From assembly GCF_023206395.1 (NCBI RefSeq), contig NZ_CP066149.1:124001-188000 (forward strand): a stretch of 64,000 nt of DNA. The letters run 5' to 3'. Positions 28,722-37,714 of the stretch are shown one piece after another (the first letter of the stretch is position 1; every line of letters begins with the position of its first letter). The position numbers and the translations under genes were made by a program. This stretch comes from Vibrio sp. ED004 (GTDB lineage: Bacteria; Pseudomonadota; Gammaproteobacteria; Enterobacterales; Vibrionaceae). The notes beneath the pieces were generated by a model that saw nothing but the letters and a program-made list of their open reading frames with translations, ran no database searches and had not been told where the DNA came from.

Positions 28722-29518
28722 TTCAGTCATATCCAAAACAATGGACCAAGCCGCCACTGATTTCCAACCCATGGCTGCGTTGGAGTTTGATCATCATTGT
28801 TGCGGTGTACTTATACCTTGCAACCCAGTCGGTACATATAAACTGGACTCGAATTTACGAAGGCAGCGAACGCGGCTGGCAGTTCATTTTGGCTTTCATG
28901 AACCCTGATTTTGGTGGCCGTTGGAACAACATCTCACAAGGTTTGATTGAGAGCTTAACCATGACGCTCACATCAACCGTGGCAGGTGTCATTCTTTCAA
29001 TCCCATTTGGGTTAGGCGCGGCCAAAAACCTAGCCCCAACTCCCGTTTACCTATTCTGTCGTGCGTTTATTTCTATCGCGCGTAGTTTACAAGAGATCAT
29101 CGTAGCGATTCTGTGTGTGGCTTTGTTTGGCTTTGGTACGTTTGCTGGTTTTGTCACGCTCACCTTCGCGACCATCGGCTTTCTCGCAAAACTGTTTGCC
29201 GATGAGATTGAAGCCATTGACCCAGCACCACTCACCGCAATGCGTGCAACGGGCGCAAGCTGGTTACAACAGGTGAACTACGCAATTCAAGCACAGGTGA
29301 TGCCACGCTTTATCGGGCTTTCGATGTACCGACTCGACATCAACTTTCGTGAGTCTGCTGTGATTGGCATTGTTGGCGCAGGTGGTATCGGCGCAACATT
29401 GAATACAGCTATGGACCGTTACGAATACAGCGCAACAGCCGCTATTCTATTGATTATTATCGTGATCGTGATGATGTGTGAATACCTATCAACCATCATC
29501 CGCAAACATGTACAGTAA
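28718..29518 (+). CDS. PhnE-like ABC transporter permease, first subunit
   Basis: This 266-residue inner-membrane permease has about six helices. The BPD_transp_1 coupling motif is present (the [20 protein letters not shown] loop, followed by [18 protein letters not shown]), typical of PhnE proteins. It overlaps the ATPase gene by four bases and ends ten bases before the second permease. It probably forms a heterodimer with that permease. Confidence 0.87.
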   Translation: MIQSYPKQWTKPPLISNPWLRWSLIIIVAVYLYLATQSVHINWTRIYEGSERGWQFILAFMNPDFGGRWNNISQGLIESLTMTLTSTVAGVILSIPFGLGAAKNLAPTPVYLFCRAFISIARSLQEIIVAILCVALFGFGTFAGFVTLTFATIGFLAKLFADEIEAIDPAPLTAMRATGASWLQQVNYAIQAQVMPRFIGLSMYRLDINFRESAVIGIVGAGGIGATLNTAMDRYEYSATAAILLIIIVIVMMCEYLSTIIRKHVQ

Positions 29519-29528
29519 GGAACGACGA

Positions 29529-30359
29529 ATGAGTACGCTAAATGACACCTCTACAAGCTCTATGAATCGTACCCAATGGCAGCGTTACGACAGTAAACAG
29601 AGCCTAATGCTCTGGCTTGGTTGGCTTTGCTTTGTTGCCCTAACGGTTTTTGCATGGCAAATCATGAACAAAGACACGATTTGGTACTTTGTGACTGATT
29701 CACCCAACCAACTTGCTGACATCTCGTCACGTATGTGGCCACCAAGATGGAGCTACTTGGAGTCACTTTGGAGCCCGTTGTGGGACACGATTAACATCGC
29801 GACACTTGGCACATTGTTAGGGATCGTACTGGCGTTTCCGGTTGCGTTCTTAGCTGCACGTAACACGACACCAAGCATGACGTTTATCAGACCTATTGCG
29901 CTGTTTATCATCGCAGCAAGTCGTTCAATTAATTCGTTAATTTGGGCTCTGCTATTAGTGGCGATCATCGGCCCAGGTTTGTTGGCGGGTATTGTCGCAA
30001 TTGCCCTACGCTCGATCGGTTTCGTGGCTAAGTTGATGTACGAAGCAATTGAAGAAGTGAACGCAACACAAATGTCGGCGATTCAATCGACGGGCGCATC
30101 TCCGCTGCAAGTGTTGAACTACGGTATTCTTCCTCAAGTGATGCCAAGTTTCATCGGCACGAGTCTGTTCCGTTGGGACATCAATATTCGTGAATCTACA
30201 GTATTAGGCTTGGTCGGCGCAGGCGGTATCGGTTTGAAACTACAAGAGTCGATGGCGATGTTGGCATGGCCTCAAGTGACTGTGATCTTCTGCGCGATTC
30301 TCGTGACAGTTATCTTCTCTGAATGGTTGGCTGCCAAAGCACGAAAAGCCCTAATCTAA
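29529..30359 (+). CDS. PhnE-like ABC transporter permease, second subunit
   Basis: This 276-residue permease is homologous to the preceding gene. It shows the same EEVNATQMSAIQSTGASPLQ coupling loop and the RESTVLGLVGAGGIGLKL segment. The start at ATG 29529 is chosen because AAGGAACGACG precedes it closely and the longer frame overlaps the upstream gene. It is the last gene of the operon; a terminator follows at 30406. Confidence 0.87.
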   Translation: MSTLNDTSTSSMNRTQWQRYDSKQSLMLWLGWLCFVALTVFAWQIMNKDTIWYFVTDSPNQLADISSRMWPPRWSYLESLWSPLWDTINIATLGTLLGIVLAFPVAFLAARNTTPSMTFIRPIALFIIAASRSINSLIWALLLVAIIGPGLLAGIVAIALRSIGFVAKLMYEAIEEVNATQMSAIQSTGASPLQVLNYGILPQVMPSFIGTSLFRWDINIRESTVLGLVGAGGIGLKLQESMAMLAWPQVTVIFCAILVTVIFSEWLAAKARKALI

Positions 30360-30405
30360 ATAATAAAAGCAACGTTAACTAGTTGGTTAGCTAGTCAATA
30401 AGATC

Positions 30406-30430
30406 AAAGCCTACTCAGTGAGTAGGCTTT
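30406..30430 (+). terminator. Terminator of the PhnDCEE-like operon (bidirectional)
   Basis: AAAGCCTACTCA and TGAGTAGGCTTT form a perfect stem. T or A runs on both sides could also serve the convergent FAH gene. Confidence 0.85.
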
Positions 30431-30463
30431 TCGTTTGTTAAGACTTTACAGACAAATTCGCGC

Positions 30464-31288
30464 TTAGAACCGTACTTCATTAACGACAGTCCCTACCCCT
30501 TCAATGGTCACACTTACTTGGTCTTTATCGGATAAAGCAAACGTTCTGCCCGGTGTGCCCATAAAAATTAGGTCGCCCGGCTTGAGAGTAAAATAGTGAC
30601 TCAAGTAGCTGACGACTTTTCGAGGCTTGTGAATCATGAACGAGGTATTTTCTTGCTGCACAACCTCGCCGTTAACGCGTGTGGTCAGTTGCACCTTGTT
30701 ATAATCGACACCACGAACAATCGTATTACCAACTGGGCCAAAGCCGTCGGATGCTTTCGCTCGAAGCCATTGTAAATCCGTACCTTGCCAGCTTCTTTCT
30801 GTAATATCGTTACCCACAGTGACACCAAAGATCGCTTGTTCCGCTTCTTGTTCACTGGCTCGGCTCAACTCTTTACCAATCACAACCACCAACTCTCCTT
30901 CAAAATGAACGTTGTTCGCTTTCGGTGGCACTTGAATCACTTCGCCTGTGAGGGTTAAAGAAGAAGGAAGCTTAAGAAACATAGGGGGTGGCGCACCGGC
31001 AGGCGATGCTAGGTGGCTGGCGAAGTTCATGCCGACCGCAAACACCTTTTCAGGCTTGGTAGGCAATAATACTTCGACTGACTCAAGAGGAATCGAGGTT
31101 TTCGCGACTGAATAGTCACCGAAAATATCCCCGCTGATTGGCAACACAGAGTCTTTATCTAACTTCCCATAACTGATTTTGTCTTGATATTGATAACGCA
31201 CGAATTTCTCGCTGCTGTCCTTAATTGCGGTTTCTGCATTGACATAAGCAGCGCTTGAAATCATCAATATCGCCATTAATCCCTTCAT
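30464..31288 (-). CDS. Exported fumarylacetoacetate hydrolase (FAH) family protein
   Basis: This is a 274-residue FAH-fold protein. FAH proteins hydrolyse, decarboxylate or isomerise 2-oxo or acylpyruvate compounds using a divalent metal. The core matches the family: KVFAVGMNFASH, the metal-binding FEGELVVVIGKE, GVTVGNDITERSW, KASDGFGPVGN and KPGDLIFMGTPG. Unusually, the N-terminus (MKGLMAILMISSAAYVNA) looks like a cleavable signal peptide, which would put the enzyme in the periplasm, whereas most FAH proteins are cytoplasmic. It is convergent with the PhnDCEE-like operon. Whether it acts on alginate-derived keto acids is unknown. Confidence 0.85.
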   Translation of the reverse strand: MKGLMAILMISSAAYVNAETAIKDSSEKFVRYQYQDKISYGKLDKDSVLPISGDIFGDYSVAKTSIPLESVEVLLPTKPEKVFAVGMNFASHLASPAGAPPPMFLKLPSSLTLTGEVIQVPPKANNVHFEGELVVVIGKELSRASEQEAEQAIFGVTVGNDITERSWQGTDLQWLRAKASDGFGPVGNTIVRGVDYNKVQLTTRVNGEVVQQENTSFMIHKPRKVVSYLSHYFTLKPGDLIFMGTPGRTFALSDKDQVSVTIEGVGTVVNEVRF

Positions 31289-31338
31289 GCTTGATTCCCT
31301 TATCGATTAATCTCCAATCTAACTCTAGTCCACTATGG

Positions 31339-31418
31339 TTATCTTCGACTTATTCTAGTTCTCTTCGGCTCACTCTTGTTATCTTCGAGCAACTCTAATT
31401 ACCCACGGTCAATTCCAG
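31339..31418. repeat. Degenerate 20-base tandem repeat (four units)
   Basis: Four consecutive 20-base units share the frame TTatCTtCGgctcAcTCtag: 31339-31358, 31359-31378, 31379-31398 and 31399-31418. A fifth, shifted unit may lie at about 31308-31328. It sits upstream of the FAH gene. Confidence 0.65.
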
Positions 31419-31453
31419 TACGTGTGAAAGATTGGATCTCAAATCGCAGACAT

Positions 31454-31490
31454 AAAAAAACCGAGCAACTCGCAACGAGTTACTCGGTTT
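31454..31490 (-). terminator. Terminator of the PL17 operon
   Basis: On the minus strand, AAACCGAGTAACTCG and CGAGTTGCTCGGTTT form a long perfect stem followed by a T-run. It lies about 150 bases after the stop at 31642. Confidence 0.87.
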
Positions 31491-31641
31491 GACTTATTTC
31501 CGATATTCTTTGTCATCGACTTTAGTTTCGTTCAGTTACTTAGATGCGAACACCCTTACAACCGAACATGACATGGCGCTTCGTTCCCGCAAAGCACCAT
31601 GTCAGCACACACCATCGTTAAAAGGTATGTGTGTTGATCAT

Positions 31642-33795
31642 TTACAGTTGAGCAAATGATCCTTCCCACGAGTATGTCTCACCAGCAAACTCAACCGTGT
31701 GAGTTGCTTGCTGCTTATCTTCAGCTTGATTTGAAATACCGTAGTGGTAAGTGTTGCCAGATGTCGTTTGAATGCGCACAACAGTCCCGACACTGTTATG
31801 GCCAACAACAGACACTGATTTAACCAGACCACGAGCGCCTACAGAGGCTTCGATAGACTCGTTAAAGTAACCGTGTGTTTCCAATACAGAAGCAAACACA
31901 TGGTTTTGACCAGACTGACGTAAGATGAACGCAGGCTCACTCTTAAGGTTGAAGTCTGGATCGTTAGCACCAGTGCGAGCAAAGATAACTTCGCTGCCCG
32001 CATTAGCGCTGGTTACTAGGCTGTAGTAGCTGCTGTCATGTAGCCAGCTTACTAGAGAACCTTCTTCGTTCACTTTGCCTGAAGCAACGTTCCATAAATG
32101 TTGGTAACCGTTGTCTTCACCTAACGGCTTAAGCGTTGTTTCCATGTTGTAATCGAAGTCAGTACGAATGATTTGACCAGAGTGGTGAACTGGTAAGTCG
32201 TACTGGTGCTCAGCGTCAGCTTCGATGCGGTAAACATCAATCACTAGCGGCTTCTCGAACTCAGGAAGTTCAGCAAGAATCACGCTGCGTTGCATGTCTA
32301 CGCCTGTATAGTACTCAGAAATTGTGCCGCTCATGCCTTGCAAAGACTGGTCGTCTGCTACGAAGAAGTGCTTCTGACCAAACTTAGACTCAGCCAATGC
32401 TGTGTTGAAGTTATTCTGCGTTTTCTGATCAACCGTTACTGTGTTGTGAGCAACCGTCTGCTTACAGTAAGACTTGTTCTCTGGAATGTAACGACCACCA
32501 AACTTAGGCTCAACGTTTACCCAGCGACCGAAGCCGTAATCGTGCAGCACTTCGTGGCCACGGTTGAATACACTTAGGTGCAGTCCATCGTAGTGACCGT
32601 GGTCTAGCGCAGAGTGGTACTGGTGATCGCTGCCGTGTTGACCAAACCAGATCAACGCCATTGTGTCGTCGTCTTTCTCGTCACGGTGACGAAGGATGCT
32701 TACGCCGCCTTTTTCGCCTTCAGGGCCGTCCGTTACAAACAGGCTACCCCAGTTGAATGCTTTGATGTCGTCTGCTGCATCAACCGCATCAGACAGTGTT
32801 TTACCAGAAGCATGAACCCAAACATTTTTCTGGTGATCAGCCATACCAAGCAGAGTTTCAGTCTGCTCGTAACGGTGGTAACACACAGACGTAGCCATGA
32901 TAACGCCTTCATCGTTGATAGAGATCGTCTTCGATGAATCGTTCAGAGCAGGCAATGTACCGTCTGGGAATACAGTTTTGAATACAGAGTAAGACGTTGT
33001 CTTGATTACTGAATCGTTAAATTCGTAAATACCAATTTCTGGCTGACGACGTTCAATCGCTTCTGCGAACAGGTAGATTGGACGTAGAGAGAAACGGTGG
33101 TAGTAAGGACCTTCCATGTAGTAGCCGTCTGGCGAGAATAGTTGGTCAAGTTGCGCTAGGAAACCGCCGCTTACTTTGTCCAATTTCAGGCCGTAAAGTG
33201 CTTTATCTACAGATTCTTGATCGTTGATCGCGTAACCACAGATACCTACTGCAGCCACTGCCCATAGGCCGTGGTTGTGTACGATATCGAAGTCGTGTGC
33301 GTAAGTAACAACGAACATTTCGATCATTTGCTTAAGAAGATCGTCTTCGATAAGGCGCTTCTGCTCTTCAGAGATAGTGTGGTAAATGCAGCTGTACGCA
33401 CAAGAAGCGTAAAGCATCCACATGTTCTCGTTCAACGTTTGGTGGAACAGCTTACCCGGAGGGTTAGTGTCACGGCTTACGTTGCTTTCCAATGTTGGGT
33501 ATACCGTCGCGTACGCAGTTAGCATATCAACGATGTAATCACGGTACTTTGTTTCCTCAGTGATAAGGAACAAACGACCCGCTAGATCCATATGGATGTA
33601 GTTTTGCTTGTGACGGTTGTGCTCGTAACCGCCGCCTTCACCGTGACCTGGTACTTCAATGCCAACTTCAGCCATGTAAGCGTCAGTTTGTTTAATGTCA
33701 CGAGTTAATGCGTTACCTAAAAGGCTATCCTTGCCAAGTTCTTTACGAAGCTCTGTTGCTTCATCAAAGTTAAGTAAAAGTGGTTGATAGCTCAT
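31642..33795 (-). CDS. Oligoalginate lyase, polysaccharide lyase family 17 (second of pair)
   Basis: This 717-residue PL17 exo-lyase has an N-terminal alginate-lyase barrel (about 1-330) with the catalytic HNHG (173-176) and GPYYHR (about 229-234), corresponding to the His and Tyr known from the family's crystal structure. A heparinase II/III-like beta domain follows, with DHGHYDGLHLSVFNRG and GGRYIPENKSYCKQTVAHNTVTVD. It cleaves oligomers to unsaturated monouronate. No signal peptide is present, so it is cytoplasmic. The start ATG lies two bases after the stop of the upstream PL17 gene. The two are co-transcribed paralogues, equivalent to the OalB/OalC pair of V. splendidus. Which is which was not resolved. 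Confidence 0.93.
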   Translation of the reverse strand: MSYQPLLLNFDEATELRKELGKDSLLGNALTRDIKQTDAYMAEVGIEVPGHGEGGGYEHNRHKQNYIHMDLAGRLFLITEETKYRDYIVDMLTAYATVYPTLESNVSRDTNPPGKLFHQTLNENMWMLYASCAYSCIYHTISEEQKRLIEDDLLKQMIEMFVVTYAHDFDIVHNHGLWAVAAVGICGYAINDQESVDKALYGLKLDKVSGGFLAQLDQLFSPDGYYMEGPYYHRFSLRPIYLFAEAIERRQPEIGIYEFNDSVIKTTSYSVFKTVFPDGTLPALNDSSKTISINDEGVIMATSVCYHRYEQTETLLGMADHQKNVWVHASGKTLSDAVDAADDIKAFNWGSLFVTDGPEGEKGGVSILRHRDEKDDDTMALIWFGQHGSDHQYHSALDHGHYDGLHLSVFNRGHEVLHDYGFGRWVNVEPKFGGRYIPENKSYCKQTVAHNTVTVDQKTQNNFNTALAESKFGQKHFFVADDQSLQGMSGTISEYYTGVDMQRSVILAELPEFEKPLVIDVYRIEADAEHQYDLPVHHSGQIIRTDFDYNMETTLKPLGEDNGYQHLWNVASGKVNEEGSLVSWLHDSSYYSLVTSANAGSEVIFARTGANDPDFNLKSEPAFILRQSGQNHVFASVLETHGYFNESIEASVGARGLVKSVSVVGHNSVGTVVRIQTTSGNTYHYGISNQAEDKQQATHTVEFAGETYSWEGSFAQL

Positions 33796-33797
33796 TA

Positions 33798-36005
33798 TTA
33801 TTTCCCCTGCTCTGCAGTGCTAAGTTCTTCTGAATTTGTTTCTTGTAGAGTTGTCTCTACTGAGTAGAAGCCTGTCCAGCTGTATACTTTGCCGTTCAGT
33901 TCTACCTTATGTTCAGTGCTGTCAGTCGCACCAAGTTGGTTGCTGATCATCACTGTCACATTTGATTTCTCTGTGCTGATTTCGACGACTGAACCTACAT
34001 TTGTATGCGCTACAACCTTAATGTTTTTCACAACGCCGCGAGCATTGACTGATTGCTCGAACTCTTCGTTGAAGTAACCGTGCGTTTCTAGAACAGAAGC
34101 GAACAGTGTTGTTTCGCCCTTGCTACGTAGAATGAAAGCAGGCTCTGAACGTAGGTTGAAGCTTGGGTCGTTCGCGCCAGTGCGAGTAAAGATAACTTCA
34201 GCATTGTCGTTAGACGTTGCACTTAACCATGTGTAGTAGGTGTTGTTTTGTAGCCAGCTCACAAGTGCCGTGCCATTCACATCACCGCTTGCTACGTTCC
34301 ATAGGTGTTGGTAACCGAAGTCACTACCCAGCGTGTTCAACTCTTTGTTCGCTTGGTATTCAAAGTTAGTACGAACAATCTGGCCGGCATATTGGTGTGA
34401 GTAGTCGTATTGGTGTTCGCCTTCGCCACCTTTATCAGAATCTAAGCGGTAAAGATCCAATAGTAGCGGAGATTCCAACTCTTCAAGATTTAGCATGAAC
34501 ACGCTGCGTTGCATGTCAAAACCTTGGTAGTGGTCGTTAGCAAACGCACTCATGCCGTTGATTTGCTCGTCTTCTACTTTGAAGAAGTGTGGTAAGCCGT
34601 GTACTGCGTCTGCACGTTCAACATCAAAGTTGTTCTGGCATTTTTCATCAATCGTTACTGCGTTGTGAGCAATAGTTTGACGAGCGTAAGATTTGTTTTC
34701 ATCTAGGTAGCGGCCGCCAAATTTAGGCTCAACGTTGACCCAACGGCAGAAGCCGTATTCACGCAACACTTCTTGACCGCGGTTGAAGAAAGAAATACCT
34801 AGCGTATCAAAGTTACCGTGACCCATGCCGTGTTGGCCGTAGTTCATAACAAGTTGAGAAACGTCTCCTTTCTTGTCCTGCATACGGATAAATCCTTGCG
34901 CGCCGTTATGACCTTGAGGACCTTCGCTCAATTCAACACTTGGCCAGAAAGGCATGCCAATTTCTTTCTCTGCAGAAGCGGCTTCGTAAGCTTTAGACAG
35001 CTCAAGACCACATGGATGCATCCATACTGCGTCTTGAATCTTAGCCATACCCAGAATATTTTGGTCTACGCCGTTTTCAGAAGAGTAGTGCTTGCTGTAA
35101 ACACTTACCGCAACCTGAACACCCATGTCTGTGATACCCATAGTACGAGAAGCATCATTCAGAGCCGGGAACTCACCGTTCGGGTAAGCCGTCGCAAGCA
35201 TGGCTTGTACTGTGTTACCAATCACGCCGCCTTTGTAGTTGTAGATATCAACTTCAGGCATGTGTCTGTGGATCACTTCAGCGAACACACAAGTCGGGCG
35301 AATTGCGTAACGGTGGTAGTAAGGACCTTCCATGTAGTAGCCGGAAGGTGCAAACAGCTGAGAAACTTGCGCTAGGAAGCCACCAGTGTCGTTACGGTCA
35401 ATGCCGTACACTGACATTTCAAGGTACTCACGCTTGCCTAAAGCAAGACCACAAATACCGACAGCAGCTACTGCCCAAATGCCGTGGTTGTGAATTCGGT
35501 CGAAGTCGTGTGCGTATTTAACCGTAAACATTTCTAACATTGGTTCAAAAATGCGAGACTCAATATTGTCACGTTGTTCTTGTGTTAGGGTTGAAGCAAC
35601 ACAAGAGTAAGCTAAGCTTGAGAACATTAACCAACAGTGTTCGTTCAGGATTTGGTGGAACAAACGACCTGTAGGGTTTGTGTTTTTCTGTACGTGGTAA
35701 TCAAACGTTAGATATTTGTCAGCGTACTCTTCTAGTAATTCTGTAACAAAGTCAGCGTATTTTTGCTCTTTAGTGATCAAGAACATGCGACCAGCTAGGT
35801 TCATATATGTGTAATTTTGCTTATGGCGGTTGTGTTCGTAACCCCCAGCTTCACCATGACCTGGGACATCAATAGGTAGACGCATGAATGCTTCTAGGTC
35901 TTTCGCGTTCGCTGCAATGGTTTTGCCCATTAAGCTAGAACGGCCTACTTCAAGATGAAGCTGCTCGATTTCTGCTTCAGTCAACAATACTGGTTTAGTC
36001 GTCAT
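33798..36005 (-). CDS. Oligoalginate lyase, polysaccharide lyase family 17 (first of pair)
   Basis: This 735-residue PL17 exo-lyase is taken from the ATG giving MTTKPVLLTEAE (36005); ATG at 36023 is possible but less well placed. The catalytic motifs HNHG (172-175) and GPYYHRY (about 228-232) and the C-terminal GGRYLDENKSYARQTIAHNAV segment are intact. It is clearly paralogous to the following gene, with a longer charged tail (TTLQETNSEELSTAEQGK). No signal peptide is present. The gene is divergent from kdgF; the shared 330-base region has two operator-like palindromes and a CRP-like site. Confidence 0.93.
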   Translation of the reverse strand: MTTKPVLLTEAEIEQLHLEVGRSSLMGKTIAANAKDLEAFMRLPIDVPGHGEAGGYEHNRHKQNYTYMNLAGRMFLITKEQKYADFVTELLEEYADKYLTFDYHVQKNTNPTGRLFHQILNEHCWLMFSSLAYSCVASTLTQEQRDNIESRIFEPMLEMFTVKYAHDFDRIHNHGIWAVAAVGICGLALGKREYLEMSVYGIDRNDTGGFLAQVSQLFAPSGYYMEGPYYHRYAIRPTCVFAEVIHRHMPEVDIYNYKGGVIGNTVQAMLATAYPNGEFPALNDASRTMGITDMGVQVAVSVYSKHYSSENGVDQNILGMAKIQDAVWMHPCGLELSKAYEAASAEKEIGMPFWPSVELSEGPQGHNGAQGFIRMQDKKGDVSQLVMNYGQHGMGHGNFDTLGISFFNRGQEVLREYGFCRWVNVEPKFGGRYLDENKSYARQTIAHNAVTIDEKCQNNFDVERADAVHGLPHFFKVEDEQINGMSAFANDHYQGFDMQRSVFMLNLEELESPLLLDLYRLDSDKGGEGEHQYDYSHQYAGQIVRTNFEYQANKELNTLGSDFGYQHLWNVASGDVNGTALVSWLQNNTYYTWLSATSNDNAEVIFTRTGANDPSFNLRSEPAFILRSKGETTLFASVLETHGYFNEEFEQSVNARGVVKNIKVVAHTNVGSVVEISTEKSNVTVMISNQLGATDSTEHKVELNGKVYSWTGFYSVETTLQETNSEELSTAEQGK

Positions 36006-36072
36006 ATTCTTTGTCACCCTCAATAAAGAGTTTATCTGCTTAAACTTTGATTAAATTTTCAAACTCCATATA

Positions 36073-36083
36073 AAGTAATACAA
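36073..36083. promoter_or_regulatory. Operator-like site upstream of the PL17 pair
   Basis: AAGTAATACAA matches 8 of 10 defined positions of TTGTANTACAA and keeps the right arm fully. It lies 68 bases before the first PL17 start. Confidence 0.5.
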
Positions 36084-36224
36084 TATGAGCTTTAATCATA
36101 CCTATTCGTGGCCAAATGATGAGTAGAGTCACATAATTAGCCGTAAGTCATTGATGTGGTTGACTAATGGAAAATATCAGTCATTTGTTAAGTTGTTGAT
36201 TTATTTACGCTATATAAAGTATCA

Positions 36225-36240
36225 CTTGATCAATATCACA
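36225..36240. promoter_or_regulatory. CRP-like site between the PL17 pair and kdgF
   Basis: On the minus strand, TGTGATATTGATCAAG matches TGTGA-N6-TCACA at 8 of 10 positions. Its centre is about 27 bases from the perfect palindrome at 36255. Confidence 0.45.
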
Positions 36241-36254
36241 CAAATTTAGATATA

Positions 36255-36265
36255 TTGTATTACAA
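36255..36265. promoter_or_regulatory. Operator-like palindrome upstream of kdgF-kdgK-eda
   Basis: TTGTATTACAA is a perfect match with flanking A/T that extends the symmetry to ATTGTATTACAAT. Confidence 0.65.
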
Positions 36266-36338
36266 TTGGCCTCATTCCTTTATGATGAATGTAAGTTAAG
36301 TAACACTTAAAAGATTTAAACAGATTAGGAGATACACA

Positions 36339-36674
36339 ATGAACTCTTTCTTTATCTTAGATGAAAACCCTTGGGAAGAACTTGGTGGCGGTATTAAGCG
36401 TAAAATCGTTGCTTACACTGACGATCTAATGGCTGTACACCTATGTTTTGACAAGGGCGCGATTGGTCACCCTCATACTCACGAAATTCACGATCAAATC
36501 GGTTACGTGGTTCGTGGCAGCTTCGAAGCTGAGATTGAAGGTGAAAAGAAAGTACTTAAAGAAGGCGATGCTTACTTCGCTCGTAAACACATGATGCACG
36601 GTGCCGTTGCTCTAGAGCAAGACAGCATCCTTCTTGATATCTTCAACCCTGCGCGTGAAGATTTCCTAAAATAA
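36339..36674 (+). CDS. kdgF: KdgF, unsaturated uronate linearising cupin
   Basis: This 111-residue single-cupin protein converts the cyclic 4,5-unsaturated monouronate released by exo-lyases to linear DEH. The four functional residues known for KdgF are present at the same numbers: His46, His48, Gln53 and His87 (GHPHTHEIHDQIG and KHMMHG). It is cytoplasmic, with no signal peptide. ATG 36339 follows TTAGGAGATACACA, a strong ribosome-binding site. It is the first gene of the kdgF-kdgK-eda operon, with gaps of 34 and 73 bases. Confidence 0.95.
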   Translation: MNSFFILDENPWEELGGGIKRKIVAYTDDLMAVHLCFDKGAIGHPHTHEIHDQIGYVVRGSFEAEIEGEKKVLKEGDAYFARKHMMHGAVALEQDSILLDIFNPAREDFLK

Positions 36675-36708
36675 TTAATAGCGCAACCTCAGTTGCTAAG
36701 GTAAGCAT

Positions 36709-37641
36709 ATGAAATCATTAAACATCGCGGTCATTGGCGAGTGCATGGTTGAGCTACAAAAGAAACAAGACGGGCTTAAGCAGAGTTTTGGTGGCGATAC
36801 ACTGAATACAGCACTTTACCTGTCACGCTTAACAAAAGAGCAAGATATCCAAACAAGCTATGTAACAGCGTTAGGTACTGACCCATTCAGTACCGACATG
36901 TTGGAAAAGTGGCAAGCAGAAGGTATCGACACGAGCTTAATTGCTCAGCTTGATCACAAACAACCAGGGCTTTACTACATCGAGACCGATGAAACTGGTG
37001 AGCGTAGCTTCCACTACTGGCGTAGTGACGCTGCTGCGAAATTCATGTTTGATCAACAAGACACGCCTGCTCTACTTGATAAGCTATTCTCTTTTGACGC
37101 GGTTTACCTAAGTGGTATTACGCTTGCTATCTTGACAGAGAACGGACGCACGCAGCTATTCAACTTCTTAGACAAATTCAAAGCTCAAGGCGGCCAAGTA
37201 TTCTTCGACAATAATTACCGTCCTAAACTTTGGGAAAGCCAACAAGAAGCGATTTCTTGGTACTTGAAAATGCTTAAGTACACCGACACAGCGTTACTGA
37301 CGTTCGATGACGAGCAAGAGCTGTACGGCGACGAAAGCATTGAACAGTGTATTGCACGTACGTCTGAGTCTGGTGTGAAAGAGATCATCATTAAGCGCGG
37401 CGCGAAAGACTGCCTAGTGGTTGAAAGCCAAAGCGCTCAGTACGTTGCTCCAAACCCAGTAGACAACATTGTTGATACTACAGCGGCTGGCGACTCGTTC
37501 AGCGCAGGCTTCTTAGCTAAGCGTTTAAGCGGTGGCAATGCACGTGATGCAGCATTGGCAGGTCATATTGTGGCAGGAACTGTGATTCAGCATCCAGGTG
37601 CTATCATTCCTCTAGAAGCAACGCCAGATCTGTCTCTATAA
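36709..37641 (+). CDS. kdgK: 2-Keto-3-deoxygluconate kinase
   Basis: This 310-residue PfkB-family sugar kinase phosphorylates 2-keto-3-deoxygluconate to KDPG with ATP. It shows the N-terminal PfkB pattern (VIGECMVEL, FGGDTLNTALYLSRL) and the C-terminal signature DTTAAGDSFSAGFLA (from residue 256), whose GD supplies the catalytic Asp (262). It is the middle gene of the operon, between kdgF and eda. Confidence 0.95.
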   Translation: MKSLNIAVIGECMVELQKKQDGLKQSFGGDTLNTALYLSRLTKEQDIQTSYVTALGTDPFSTDMLEKWQAEGIDTSLIAQLDHKQPGLYYIETDETGERSFHYWRSDAAAKFMFDQQDTPALLDKLFSFDAVYLSGITLAILTENGRTQLFNFLDKFKAQGGQVFFDNNYRPKLWESQQEAISWYLKMLKYTDTALLTFDDEQELYGDESIEQCIARTSESGVKEIIIKRGAKDCLVVESQSAQYVAPNPVDNIVDTTAAGDSFSAGFLAKRLSGGNARDAALAGHIVAGTVIQHPGAIIPLEATPDLSL

Positions 37642-37714
37642 TTACGCACTTTAACTATTAATCAAGGGTTTGCTTAGTTGAAAGCAAGCCCACATTTAAC
37701 GTGAGAAAGAATTC

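Noticed and set aside
32290..35521. Plus-strand frames of 62-185 codons opposite the PL17 genes
   Set aside because: They are antisense to well-supported lyase genes and show no domain features.
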